From NCBI RefSeq assembly GCF_016616235.1, contig NZ_CP067100.1, positions 1,485,001 through 1,549,000 of the forward strand: 64,000 nt of DNA, written 5' to 3'. A program made the position numbers and the translations under genes. Source of the DNA: Bradyrhizobium diazoefficiens (GTDB taxonomy: Bacteria > Pseudomonadota > Alphaproteobacteria > Rhizobiales > Xanthobacteraceae). Each line of letters opens with the position of its first letter. Position 1 is the stretch's first letter. Of this stretch, positions 46,262 to 54,550 are shown piece by piece. The notes under the pieces are model-generated. The model saw nothing but the letters and a program-made list of their open reading frames with translations, did no database searches and was not told the origin of the DNA.

Positions 46262-46636
46262 ATGGGACAAGCAAGACCATTTCGCGCGACAGCGCTGATC
46301 GTTGAAGACGACGCCATGCAGCGGGAAATGCTGTGCGTCCTGTTGGAAGAGAGCGGCTATCAGGTCATCCAATGCGAAAGCGCCGAGGCCGCCGAGCGCG
46401 TGCTTGACAAGAACGCCGGCGCGCTCTGTTTGATGATGACCGACGTCCAGCTTGCCGGCCGCATGAACGGGGTCGAGCTCGCGCACGTCGCCAAGGATCG
46501 CAATCCCCGGCTCGACGTCGTCGTCACCTCCGGTCGTCCCTTGAAACAAGCCTTGCCGGACGGCGCGAAATTCTGGGCCAAACCCTGGGCGCCGCTCGAC
46601 GTGCTGCGCGAGGCCGAGATCGCGCAATTGTCCTGA
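46262..46636 (+). CDS. Single-domain response regulator
   Basis: A 124-residue CheY-like receiver with no output domain. The acidic pocket is in ALIVEDDAMQREM, the phospho-acceptor is the Asp in CLMMTDVQLAGRMNGVELAH, and the switch residues are in VVVTSGRP and FWAKPWAPLDVL (Lys). Such proteins transfer phosphate or act on a partner kinase. The ATG at 46262 was chosen because GGAG lies 8 bases upstream; an upstream TTG is the weaker alternative. The partner kinase is not adjacent; a role in a phosphorelay is an inference. Confidence 0.88.
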   Translation: MGQARPFRATALIVEDDAMQREMLCVLLEESGYQVIQCESAEAAERVLDKNAGALCLMMTDVQLAGRMNGVELAHVAKDRNPRLDVVVTSGRPLKQALPDGAKFWAKPWAPLDVLREAEIAQLS

Positions 46637-46686
46637 AGGCCGAGGTCCGGCTTTCTTGCCGTGAGGCGGACTGATAAGGTCCGTCC

Positions 46687-47298
46687 ATGACCTGGTCCTT
46701 CCTGCTCACCTCGCTGATCGTCGTCGCCTCGCCCGGCACCGGCGTGCTCTACACGCTGGCGGCGGCGCTGACGCGCGGCTCGCGCGCCAGCGTGGCAGCC
46801 GCCTTCGGCTGCACGCTCGGGATCGTGCCGCATATGATGGCGGCGATGCTCGGGCTCGCCGCTGTGCTGCACACCAGCGCGCTCGCTTTCGCGGCGTTGA
46901 AATGGTGCGGCGTGCTCTATCTGCTCTACATGTCCTGGCAGGCGCTGCGTGAGACCGGAGCGCTTTCGGTCGAGGGAAAGATCAAGGAGCGGTCGAGCGG
47001 CCGCGTCATCGTCACCGGCTTCCTGATCAATATCCTCAATCCGAAGCTGTCGATCTTCTTTCTCGCCTTCCTGCCGCAGTTCATCGCCGCGGACGAGACT
47101 CATGTCGCGGCGCGGATGCTGGAATTGAGCGGCGCCTTCATGGCGATGACCTTTGCGGTGTTCGTCCTCTACGGCCTCTGCGCGGCCTCGGTGCGCGAGC
47201 GCGTGATTTCCCGCCCCGCCGTGATGACCTGGCTGCGCCGGAGCTTTGCTGCGGGATTTGCGATGCTCGGCGCCAAGCTGGCGTTCGCGGAGCGGTAG
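46687..47298 (+). CDS. LysE-family amino acid exporter, second in the window
   Basis: A 203-residue six-span inner-membrane protein of the LysE/RhtB family. The start MTWSFLLTSLIVVASPGTGV has the conserved SPG turn of the first span, followed by LYTLAAALTRGSRASVAAAF and the span-5 signature FLINILNPKLSIFFLAFLPQ. Compared with the exporter at 35384 the spans are ordered alike but the sequences are distant, so they are separate subfamilies. The gene is 50 bases downstream of the response regulator and could be cotranscribed with it. Substrate unknown. Confidence 0.9.
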   Translation: MTWSFLLTSLIVVASPGTGVLYTLAAALTRGSRASVAAAFGCTLGIVPHMMAAMLGLAAVLHTSALAFAALKWCGVLYLLYMSWQALRETGALSVEGKIKERSSGRVIVTGFLINILNPKLSIFFLAFLPQFIAADETHVAARMLELSGAFMAMTFAVFVLYGLCAASVRERVISRPAVMTWLRRSFAAGFAMLGAKLAFAER

Positions 47299-47305
47299 CT
47301 TCTTC

Positions 47306-47340
47306 CTCACCTCTCCCCGCCTGCGGAGAGAGGGAGAAGC
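47306..47340. repeat. Partial family A repeat
   Basis: CACCTCTCCCCGCCTGCGGAGAGAGGG matches one arm of the family A units. The rest of the unit is absent. Confidence 0.55.
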
Positions 47341-47455
47341 GGCAGCGGAGCGCAATCAACAAAAAAGCGGGCCTTGCGCCCGCCACCTTCGAACCAACCT
47401 TACCCGACGCCCGGGCGGAGCGAGGCTCCACCCGGGCAAAGAAAAAGAAGCCTCG

Positions 47456-47524
47456 TTACTTCTTCTTCGCCTTCTTGGCCTTTTTCGCCTTCTTCTTCGT
47501 CGCCTTCTTCGCTTTCTTAGCCAT
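47456..47524 (-). CDS. 22-residue Lys/Ala-only microprotein
   Basis: The frame MAKKAKKATKKKAKKAKKAK plus KK and a stop uses only Met, Ala, Lys and one Thr. The Shine-Dalgarno sequence GAGAGGA lies five bases before the ATG. The composition resembles the C-terminal tails of histone H1-like bacterial proteins and of alphaproteobacterial Lys-rich DNA-binding proteins. A long hairpin (47410-47438; 13-bp stem with one G-T pair) follows the stop. It is too short for most gene finders. A nucleic-acid-binding role is inferred from charge alone. Confidence 0.65.
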   Translation of the reverse strand: MAKKAKKATKKKAKKAKKAKKK

Positions 47525-47913
47525 AGTATCCTCTCAAAGGGTTCATGGTTAAACGCGACACGAGGGATGCTCGGCAGAGGGCCAGCCTCGCAACATCCTC
47601 GATGACAAACTCAGCAGATTCGCGAGCGCCTGCCCCGCGCTGTCACATCCGTGTCATCGCGTTATCCACAGCTCAGATGCATTTTCGGGTGATTTTCGTC
47701 CGCGAATCCGCATCGGCGCCGGTGAGATCGCTAACGATCCGGCAATCGGCGTGCGCCGTTCATGAATCCAAAACCAAACCGCATCTTTGCACGATCGCAG
47801 TGAGATTCCATTAAGTGCAACCCGCGCATTCTCCCCGCAAGAAAACGGGGACGGGTCATGGACGAACGGTTGCCAGAGATGGGAGGCGGAACGCTGCGCG
47901 TGCTGCCATCGTC
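47525..47913. other. Intergenic region before the diguanylate cyclase
   Basis: 388 bases without a supported gene; a GTG-initiated upstream extension of the cyclase frame from 47815 lies here but has no ribosome site. TTATCCACAG at about 47664 resembles a DnaA-box-like 9-mer but stands alone. Confidence 0.4.
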
Positions 47914-49125
47914 ATGCTGAACGTGCCGACCCTCTGGACGGTGTTCGTCATCAACTTCCTGGCGCTGGGCCTGATCTGGGCCTATGTCGCGCATGCCTAT
48001 CCCAAGCTCGAGGCGGCGCGGTTCTGGACGGCATCGGCCTTCGTCGGTGCAGCAGGCGCGATAACGGCGTTGGTCCGCCTGCTCGTCGATTCCATGCTCC
48101 CCCTGATCCTCGGCAGTGGCTGCGTGATTCTTGCGGCCTGCCTCGCCGCCATGGGGATCCGACGCTTCTACGACCGGCCGGTCTCCTGGCGGGCGAGCGC
48201 GCTGATCGTCGGGCTGACGATAGCGATCCTGCTTTTCTTCACCTTTGCCTATGACAGCATGATCTTGCGGATCGCGTCCCACGTGATCGGGCAGTCGCTA
48301 CCGCTCGCATTGACGCTGACACTGCTGTGGTCGGAGCGCGACGGCCGCGCCGCACCGGGAGCGCGACTTGCCGGCCTTGTGATCGTCCTGATGATCGGGA
48401 TTCAGTCTGCGCGGGCGATCGGCAACATGCTCGGGGGCGACTTCTCGGCATTGGCCGGCGGCCAGGCCTACGCCGTCATCGTGCTGACGATGCTGTTCCT
48501 GTCGATGACGCTCAATTTCGGCTTCCTGTTGATGGCGATGGATCGCCTGCGCGGCGAGGTCGCCGACCTGGCGCTGCTCGACGATCTCACCGGCGTCGCC
48601 AACCGGCGGCACCTGTTGCAGCGCCTGGCCGAGGAATGCGCGCGCTCGGAGCGCAGCGGCGAGCCGTTCTCGCTGCTGGTGATCGACCTCGACGGCTTCA
48701 AGACCATCAACGACACCCATGGCCATGCCGCTGGCGATGCGTGCCTGCGGCACTTCACCTTGATGGCGCAGACGCGGCTGCGGCCCGGCGACATGCTCGC
48801 CCGCACCGGCGGCGACGAGTTCTGCGTCGTGCTGCCGTCCTCCTCCTTGCAAGAGGGAGCGGCGATCGCCCGCCGCGTGCTCGAGGTCTGCCGGCAGGAC
48901 GCCGCGGCCTGCACCGACGGCGACATCCCGATCGCGATCTCCATCGGCGTCGCCGAATGGGACCGCAGCATCGGCCAATTTCCGGACAGGCTGATCGCAC
49001 ATGCCGACCACGCGCTCTATGCCGCCAAGAAGAACGGCAAGAACGATTTTGCGGTCTACGATCCCGCGCCGCCGCTCGCGCCCGAGCCGACCGGCTTGGC
49101 CGAGACCGCGCGCAAATTCGCGTAA
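47914..49125 (+). CDS. Membrane-bound diguanylate cyclase (GGDEF)
   Basis: A 403-residue protein with six to seven hydrophobic spans in the first 200 residues (MLNVPTLWTVFVINFLALGL onward) and a C-terminal GGDEF domain. The domain begins LALLDDLTGVANRRHLLQRL, has the metal-binding LLVIDLDGFKTINDTHGHAA, and the active-site loop MLARTGGDEFCVVLPS. It would make cyclic di-GMP from two GTP in response to a signal sensed by the membrane part. An inhibitory RxxD site is not evident before the motif. The ATG at 47914 gives the family-like start. It lies upstream of an amidase gene with a 34-base gap. Confidence 0.92.
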   Translation: MLNVPTLWTVFVINFLALGLIWAYVAHAYPKLEAARFWTASAFVGAAGAITALVRLLVDSMLPLILGSGCVILAACLAAMGIRRFYDRPVSWRASALIVGLTIAILLFFTFAYDSMILRIASHVIGQSLPLALTLTLLWSERDGRAAPGARLAGLVIVLMIGIQSARAIGNMLGGDFSALAGGQAYAVIVLTMLFLSMTLNFGFLLMAMDRLRGEVADLALLDDLTGVANRRHLLQRLAEECARSERSGEPFSLLVIDLDGFKTINDTHGHAAGDACLRHFTLMAQTRLRPGDMLARTGGDEFCVVLPSSSLQEGAAIARRVLEVCRQDAAACTDGDIPIAISIGVAEWDRSIGQFPDRLIAHADHALYAAKKNGKNDFAVYDPAPPLAPEPTGLAETARKFA

Positions 49126-49159
49126 AGCCTGCTAGGTTCGGGTCAATTGCTGGACCCGG

Positions 49160-49786
49160 ATGATGATATCTCGCCTCATCGCGGCCGCCTTCGCCGCACT
49201 CCTCTTGATTTCCCCCGCCACTGCTGAGGACGCCGAGTTCACAAGGCTCGCACGCGCCTCCGGCACACCGGACATTCCCGGTCTGAAGATCGTCTGGCTC
49301 GCCCCCTGGGGTGACGTGCGCAATGCCCATTCCTGGCGCAACATCATCGTGCACCAGACCGAGGGGCCATCAGGCTCGGCGCGCGGCGGCGCTTTGGAGC
49401 AGGCGAAGAATCCGACGCGCCGCGGCGTCACGGTGTGGGTGGAGACCGACGGCACGGTGTATTGGGCGGTCGCGGAAAACCTGGTGCCGACCCATGGCGA
49501 CGGCGCCAATCGCAACGACAACAAGTACATCGACAACCGATCGACCTATCGCCAGGTGGTGCGCGACAACTCGATCGGCGTGGAATTCGCCGGCAACTAT
49601 CCCGATGTCACCGCAGGCCCGACGGAGGCGCAGGTCGCGGCCTGGAAGATCCTCGTGAAGGTGCTGCGCGCCCGCTACGACATCCCGCTCGACCGCGTCT
49701 ATGCGCACAACTGGATCGACTACAAGGACGCGCGCTATTGCGAGGGATGCTGGCTCGCGACGCTGGCGAGAACGTGGGGGGAATAG
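49160..49786 (+). CDS. Exported N-acetylmuramoyl-L-alanine amidase (Amidase_2 type)
   Basis: A 208-residue protein with the signal peptide MMISRLIAAAFAALLLISPA (cleavage near TAEDA). The zinc-binding amidase fold is seen in WRNIIVHQTEGPSGSARGGA (first His), the central strand WVETDGTVYWAVAENLVPTH, and RVYAHNWIDYKDARYCEGCW (second His and likely acid). It would cut the bond between the glycan and the stem peptide of peptidoglycan. The gene starts 34 bases after the cyclase stop and may be cotranscribed. Two starts, 49160 and 49163, are equivalent. Confidence 0.85.
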   Translation: MMISRLIAAAFAALLLISPATAEDAEFTRLARASGTPDIPGLKIVWLAPWGDVRNAHSWRNIIVHQTEGPSGSARGGALEQAKNPTRRGVTVWVETDGTVYWAVAENLVPTHGDGANRNDNKYIDNRSTYRQVVRDNSIGVEFAGNYPDVTAGPTEAQVAAWKILVKVLRARYDIPLDRVYAHNWIDYKDARYCEGCWLATLARTWGE

Positions 49787-49874
49787 AAGATCCTCCGCCG
49801 TGCGGCTCAGGGCACCGGCGGCCGAAACCGCCGGTGCCGTTTTGGCCTTCGCCAAGCCGCCTGCCTTTCTCGGT

Positions 49875-50266
49875 TCAGGCAAATGCCGTGGGCAGGTCGG
49901 CCGACGGCTTCGTCACGATCTGGTGCGCGTCGCGCCAGATCACCTCGCGCTGGCGCGATGTTGTGATCTCGCGCACCGGCAGGCCGCCCTCCTCGAGCAG
50001 CCAGGCGCAGAGCGCGCGCGGCTGACGGCCTCGCGGGCCTGAGGATCGAACCAGCAGATGCCCCAGATTGAATCGCGCCGCTTGAAATGCCGCGCGATGC
50101 GCCCGGGAATCGGCAGATGTTGCCCAAACCAGGTGAACTGGTCCGAGAGCTCCTGCCGAATCCAATCCAGACAGTTGTTGCGCTGGATGTACCAGGACGC
50201 ACGAAAGAAGCCGCTCTCCGTCCGGCTGCGCGGATGGATGAGCGGTGTAACGAACCGCAAATACAT
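49875..50266 (-). pseudogene. Frameshifted gene, unknown family
   Basis: From ATG 50266 the minus strand reads MYLRFVTPLIHPRSRTESGF, then a Trp-rich stretch (RASWYIQRNNCLDWIRQELS, TWFGQHLPIPGRIARHFK) and ICWFDPQAREAVSRAR near 50020. In the same frame the sense ends in low-quality sequence, but in the next frame the coding continues RALCAWLLEEGGLPVREITT and ends TKPSADLPTAFA at 49875. The switch lies in a CGCGCGCG run (about 50017-50026), a typical place for slippage. Joined, the product is about 130 residues. Either the gene has decayed or the assembly lost or gained two bases here. I do not recognise the family. Confidence 0.6.
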
Positions 50267-50514
50267 GACGATACGGCGCGACGCCGTGTTGCGTCACGCC
50301 CCTCGAAACCAGATTGGATGAATGGAAGAACAGCCGCGAAAGCGGCGTTCAGCTCATGACCGGTCGCCGGCGACCTGTGGGTGGCGGCGGTCGGAACGTG
50401 TCGATCTCAACTTCATGCCGCCTCCCTTGAGAGCGTGAGCAAAGCGGCGCGGTATTGCGCCGGGCGGCAGCACATACACCAGCCGACGTCCTGCGACAAG
50501 CGGGGAGTAGCCTG
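50267..50514. other. Intergenic, no supported gene
   Basis: Short open frames only; none has a ribosome site or recognisable product. Confidence 0.4.
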
Positions 50515-50616
50515 GTCATTCCGGGGCGCGACGAAAATCGCGAGCCCGCAATCCATTTCGCCGCGGAGTTTGGGGGTGGAGGATTCCGGGCTCGCGCTGC
50601 GCGCGCGGAATGACGA
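50515..50616. repeat. Palindromic repeat, family E (GTCATTCCGGGGCGC)
   Basis: GTCATTCCGGGGCGCGACGA on the left faces GCGCGCGCGGAATGACGAG on the right, with GCGAGCCCG/CGGGCTCGC inside. Confidence 0.7.
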
Positions 50617-50622
50617 GAGAGG

Positions 50623-50964
50623 CTATACCGGCTGCGTCATCCAGCCGAACAAGCGCCGGATCAATCCGGGCCGCCGCGGCAGCTGCGGCGGTTCGTCGGC
50701 CGCCAGCACGCGTTTGAAGAAGTAATCCAGGAACACCATGTCGTTCGGCTCGGTGACGGTGAATGTCTCTTCGCCGAAGAACACGCTGTAACTATAGAAG
50801 AACGGTCCCATGAGCGGGATCGTCGCTGTGCCTGCATAATCCTTCGAGATCACGAACTCCGACGGCTCCAGCCCGTGCTCGCGCATCGCCTGCTCGACCA
50901 GCGGCAGCTTGCGCATGAACTGGGCCTCGAAGCCGCCGACGGTGGATTGCAGGATGATCGACAC
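50623..50964 (-). CDS. Conserved hypothetical protein, 113 residues
   Basis: Starts at GTG 50964 (MSIILQSTVGGFEAQFMRKL). It has a helix (EQAMREHGLEPSEFVIS), a central Phe/Tyr-rich segment MGPFFYSYSVFFGEETFTVT and the strand NDMVFLDYFFKRVLAADE; the C-terminus is basic (RPGLIRRLFGWMTQPV). It is soluble. Homologues seem frequent among Bradyrhizobiaceae. No catalytic motif is seen and I do not recognise the family. Confidence 0.65.
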   Translation of the reverse strand: MSIILQSTVGGFEAQFMRKLPLVEQAMREHGLEPSEFVISKDYAGTATIPLMGPFFYSYSVFFGEETFTVTEPNDMVFLDYFFKRVLAADEPPQLPRRPGLIRRLFGWMTQPV

Positions 50965-51042
50965 GGCGCGTGTCCGTTCGCTTGATGTTCGATGTTTTGT
51001 CGGTTGACCGGCAGCGACGGTTCAGTGAGCCACACCCCCGCT

Positions 51043-51155
51043 GTCATCGCCCGGTTTAACCGGGCGATCCAGTATCCCAGAGGCGCGCGTTGGAGAGCCC
51101 CGCTCCCGACTGGCGCCGCCGCGTACTGGATGCCCCGGTCGAGCCGGGGCATGCA
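51043..51155. repeat. Palindromic repeat, family B (CCCGG variant)
   Basis: GTCATCGCCCGGTTTAACCG GGCGATCCAGTATCC on the left faces GTACTGGATGCCCCGGTCGA GCCGGGGCATGCATCC on the right. It shares the outer arm order with the units at 11459 and 45883. Confidence 0.7.
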
Positions 51156-51192
51156 TCCAGCGTGGAGCTGCGCTTTCTTCCACCCCCCAACA

Positions 51193-51223
51193 AAACGAAA
51201 AAGCCGGCGTTGCCGCCGGCTTT
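51193..51223 (-). terminator. Rho-independent terminator of rpoH
   Basis: On the minus strand AAAGCCGGCG/CGCCGGCTTT with a GCAA tetraloop is followed by TTCGTTTT. It lies 50 bases after the rpoH stop. Confidence 0.9.
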
Positions 51224-51267
51224 CTCTCTTTCGATCCGCCAATCTCTCTACGCGGCGAAGCGCCGCT

Positions 51268-52167
51268 TTACAGCGCGGCTTCCAGCGCCGCCTGTTCCTG
51301 CCTTGCGATCGTGCCCTTGACCGCGGACTGCACCTTCTCGAAGGCGCGGACCTCGATCTGGCGGACGCGCTCGCGCGACACGCCGAACTCGGCGGCAAGG
51401 TCTTCCAGCGTCATCGGCTCATCGGCGAGGCGGCGGGCCTCGAAGATGCGGCGTTCGCGCGGGTTGAGCACGCCCATCGCGCCGTTGAGCGCGTCACGGC
51501 GGTGATCATACTCCTCGTGCTCCGCCATCATGGCTTCCTGGTTGGGCGTGTTGTCGACCAGCCAGTCCTGCCATTCGCCGGCTTCGCCGTCGTCGCGGAT
51601 CGGAGCGTTCAGCGACGCATCACCGCCGAGGCGGCGGTTCATGTCGATGACGTCCTGATCGGTGACGCCGAGGCGCTTGGCGATGACCTTCACCTGGTCG
51701 GGGCGGAGATCGCCTTCGTCCAGCGCGTTGATCTTGCTCTTCGCCTTACGCAGGTTGAAGAACAGCTTCTTCTGGTTCGCGGTGGTGCCCATCTTCACGA
51801 GCGACCAGGAACGCAGGATGTACTCTTGAATCGACGCCTTGATCCACCACATGGCGTAGGTGGCGAGACGGAACCCCTTCTCGGGTTCGAAACGCTTCAC
51901 CGCCTGCATCAGGCCGACATTGCCTTCCGAGACGACCTCGGAGATCGGCAAGCCGTAGCCGCGATAGCCCATGGCGATCTTGGCGACGAGCCGGAGATGG
52001 CTGGTGACGAGTTGGTGCGCCGCGTCGCGATCGTCATGCTCACGCCAACGCTTGGCGAGCATGTATTCCTGCTGGGGTTCCAGCATCGGGAATTTGCGGA
52101 TCTCGGCGAGGTAGCGAGAAAGGCCGGATTCTCCATTGAGGACCGGCAAAGCAGCGGTACGGGCCAT
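51268..52167 (-). CDS. rpoH: Heat-shock sigma factor (sigma-32)
   Basis: A 299-residue alternative sigma factor. Region 2 is in HLRLVAKIAMGYRGYGLPIS, GNVGLMQAVKRFEPEKGFRL and TYAMWWIKASIQEYILRSWS; the RpoH box QKKLFFNLRKAKSKI, which mediates core binding and turnover control, follows region 2; region 4.2 is in LEDLAAEFGVSRERVRQIEV. It lacks region 1.1, and the length fits RpoH. It directs transcription of chaperone and protease genes. Rhizobia often have several RpoH paralogues, so this may be one of them. It has its own terminator, and the RluD gene lies 216 bases upstream on the same strand. Confidence 0.97.
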   Translation of the reverse strand: MARTAALPVLNGESGLSRYLAEIRKFPMLEPQQEYMLAKRWREHDDRDAAHQLVTSHLRLVAKIAMGYRGYGLPISEVVSEGNVGLMQAVKRFEPEKGFRLATYAMWWIKASIQEYILRSWSLVKMGTTANQKKLFFNLRKAKSKINALDEGDLRPDQVKVIAKRLGVTDQDVIDMNRRLGGDASLNAPIRDDGEAGEWQDWLVDNTPNQEAMMAEHEEYDHRRDALNGAMGVLNPRERRIFEARRLADEPMTLEDLAAEFGVSRERVRQIEVRAFEKVQSAVKGTIARQEQAALEAAL

Positions 52168-52383
52168 AGTGCGCCCTCCAAAGGTTCAGGCCCCCGATAG
52201 CGGCGGGCCAGGCAGACGACCGCTGTGTCAAAGCCGGTCGGGCTGCGATGTTCCGCGTTGGTCATTTCAACGCAGCCGCAATATATCCCATCGGGGGCCA
52301 AAAAGGGAAGGATTGCTGACGTCACGTCCCCGTGTGGCAGCTATAACTTTTTGTAAGGTAACGCTTTTCTCAATCGGCCTGCG

Positions 52384-53391
52384 TCATAGCGCCGCTTTCA
52401 ATGCGCTTTCAAGGAGAAGCAAATCCTCCGGCAGAGGTGCCTCCCAGTGAAGTAATTCTCCAGTCCTCGGGTGTTCCAATACCAGCAAATAGGCATGCAG
52501 GGCCTGCCGGCCGAGCGCGGCCAAAGCGGCCTGCGACTCGGCTCCGAGCTGGTTCGCCTTGGTCTTGAAATGCGGTCCGTAAACCGCATCGCCCATCAGG
52601 GGATGGCCGATATGGGCGAGGTGGACGCGGATCTGGTGGGTGCGCCCGGTCTCGAGCTCGCAGGCGAGCAGGGCGGCGACGCCCTTGCCGTCGCGTCCGG
52701 AAAAACTCTCCAAAACCTCCCAATGCGTCACGGCTTCGCGGCCGCCCTGGCGCACCGCCATCTTCTCGCGTGCATGCGGATGGCGGTCGATCGGCGCGTC
52801 CACTGTGCCGCGATGCCGGTTCGGCACGCCCCAAGCAAAGGCCATGTAGCCGCGCCGCATCTCGCCGGTGCGGCCGTGATCGGCGAACTGCGCCGACAGA
52901 GAGGCATGCGCCATGTCGTTCTTGGCACCCACCATCAGCCCGGTGGTGTCCTTGTCCAGCCGATGCACGATGCCGGGCCGGCGGACCCCGCCGATGCCCG
53001 ACAGCGAGGTGCCGCAATGGGCGATCAGCGCATTCACCAGCGTGCCGGTCTCGTGCCCCGCCGCGGGATGCACGACGAGTCCCTTCGGCTTGTTGATGAC
53101 GATGATGTCGTCGTCCTCGAACACGATATCGAGGGCGATCTCCTCGCCCTTGGGCTCCGCCGGAGCCGCCTCCGGCACGTCGATTATGATCGTATCGCCG
53201 GATGCGACGTGATAAGCGGGGTCGCGGACCGGGGCGGCCTTGAGGCTCACCGCGCCCGCCAGAATCAGGGTTTTCAGCCTTGATCGCGACAGGTCGGTGA
53301 GGCGCGCCGCCAGCACGCGGTCGAGCCGGGCCGAGCCCTCGTCGCCCTCGACCACGACCTCCAACCTTTGCGCTGACCCAGAGCTTTCCAT
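52384..53391 (-). CDS. RluA/RluD-family 23S rRNA pseudouridine synthase
   Basis: A 335-residue enzyme that isomerises uridines in 23S rRNA. The N-terminal S4 RNA-binding domain is in SARLDRVLAARLTDLSRSRL, and the catalytic Asp is in GIVHRLDKDTTGLMVGAKND (near residue 135); the later motif ALLACELETGRTHQIRVHLA is the uridine-binding strand. The order and length match RluD. Its ATG (53389-53391) overlaps the start codon of the divergent gene on the plus strand, so both promoters must lie within coding sequence. It is transcribed toward rpoH. Confidence 0.9.
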   Translation of the reverse strand: MESSGSAQRLEVVVEGDEGSARLDRVLAARLTDLSRSRLKTLILAGAVSLKAAPVRDPAYHVASGDTIIIDVPEAAPAEPKGEEIALDIVFEDDDIIVINKPKGLVVHPAAGHETGTLVNALIAHCGTSLSGIGGVRRPGIVHRLDKDTTGLMVGAKNDMAHASLSAQFADHGRTGEMRRGYMAFAWGVPNRHRGTVDAPIDRHPHAREKMAVRQGGREAVTHWEVLESFSGRDGKGVAALLACELETGRTHQIRVHLAHIGHPLMGDAVYGPHFKTKANQLGAESQAALAALGRQALHAYLLVLEHPRTGELLHWEAPLPEDLLLLESALKAAL

Positions 53392-53734
53392 GACGACGTC
53401 TGATACCGCTGTTCCCGAACCGACCCCCGAGCAGGCCGCGCTGTTTGCGCGGGTGCGGCGGATGATGCTGATCGCGGGGTTGACGACGGCGCTGGCGATC
53501 TGCGCCGTCCTGATCGCGGTGGGCTACCGCCTTTTCAAGTCGGAGGGAAGGGCGGTGGAAGCGGCCGGCGATGTCACCGCCACCCTGCCCAGGGGCGCCA
53601 AAATCGTCTCCACCGGGGTTGCCGGGGACCGTCTCGTGGTCACGCTCGACCTCGGCGGGGCCACCGAGATACGCACCTTCGACGCCCATACGCTGAAGCC
53701 GGCCGGAAAGCTGAAATTTGCCAATGAGCCGTAA
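53390..53734 (+). CDS. Single-span membrane protein divergent from rluD
   Basis: A 114-residue protein (MTTSDTAVPEPTPEQAALFA), with one hydrophobic span (MMLIAGLTTALAICAVLIAV) at about residues 25-47, a basic exit, and a periplasmic domain of beta character (DVTATLPRGAKIVSTGVAGD and VVTLDLGGATEIRTFDAHTL). Similar short proteins with this layout accompany rluD in related genomes, as far as I recall. The start codon overlaps the rluD start codon on the other strand as CATG. A tRNA-Glu gene follows 57 bases after the stop. Confidence 0.75.
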   Translation: MTTSDTAVPEPTPEQAALFARVRRMMLIAGLTTALAICAVLIAVGYRLFKSEGRAVEAAGDVTATLPRGAKIVSTGVAGDRLVVTLDLGGATEIRTFDAHTLKPAGKLKFANEP

Positions 53735-53791
53735 AACGGCTCCTTGGGTCCTTGCGGCGGACAAATTTCGAGGCTATTCGGTACCCCTCAC

Positions 53792-53866
53792 GCTCCCTTC
53801 GTCTAGCGGTTAGGACGCGGCCCTCTCAAGGCTGAAACAGGGGTTCGATTCCCCTAGGGAGCGCCA
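53792..53866 (+). tRNA. tRNA-Glu(CUC)
   Basis: A 75-nt cloverleaf with encoded CCA. The acceptor is GCTCCCT/AGGGAGC; the anticodon loop CTCTCAA gives CTC, which reads the GAG glutamate codon; the T arm is AGGGG-TTCGATT-CCCCT. The discriminator is G73. It lies between the rluD divergent pair and the tannase region. Confidence 0.96.
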
Positions 53867-54550
53867 ATGTCACACATGCAGCTCTTGTAGATTGTGTTGA
53901 GGACCTCCTCGATATCGCCACGGGTTCATGTGAGGCCGCCGCTTCGCGGCGACCTAAGTGAATTCGTCGTGTTCGGTTCCGATCCGACCAGTGAGATTAT
54001 CGCCGTCCTTCGCATCCGCCGCGGACAAGGTCGGTGGAATTGTCCGGCTCATGTCCACCATCGCCGTTGAGCGCCACGACCAAGGCTGCCAAGAGCCGAT
54101 AAGACAGGGCGCGGCCTCTCGGCCGTGGCGTCTTAGGTAAGCGCGCCGCAAGCCTGACCGTCGGCATCTTCCTTCGATAGAACCTCGAAAATCGCTGCTG
54201 CGCTTTACAAAATCGCGCCAATCTTCGCGCTGGTCTGCCTCAAGAGTTGATTTCCGTGACACGGGTCAGATGATCTCCCTCGAGCAACGGCGGCACAAGG
54301 TCGTTGCTGATCTGCCAGGGGACATCAAAGGGGGATCTGTATCCAAGCGCGCAGTTGCAGCGGTTTTGTCGTTCGTATCGATGTGCCGCGTGCCGGCACG
54401 CTTCAGCCCTGCGCTCAGCATCAAGCCGACATCCGGAGCGGAATCTAGTCGTTTCGCTCTTCAACGAACGGGCTGCCCGCCAACGCATGTGCTGCGCGGG
54501 CGGTGGGCGCTCGACCACATTCTACCAATCACGAGAGGGAGGAAGGGACC
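53867..54550. other. 684-base region between tRNA-Glu and the tannase gene
   Basis: No supported gene. Short open frames on both strands lack ribosome sites and recognisable products. There is no integrase and no visible duplicate of the tRNA-Glu 3' end. GAGGGAGGAAGGG just before 54551 is the tannase ribosome site. Confidence 0.5.

Noticed and set aside
47660..47672. TTATCCACAG as part of a replication origin
   Set aside because: A single DnaA-box-like 9-mer without neighbours or AT-rich unwinding region is expected by chance.
53954..54262. Possible integrase or transposase remnant after tRNA-Glu
   Set aside because: The Arg-rich minus-strand frame has no catalytic residues or recognisable family pattern; composition alone is not evidence.
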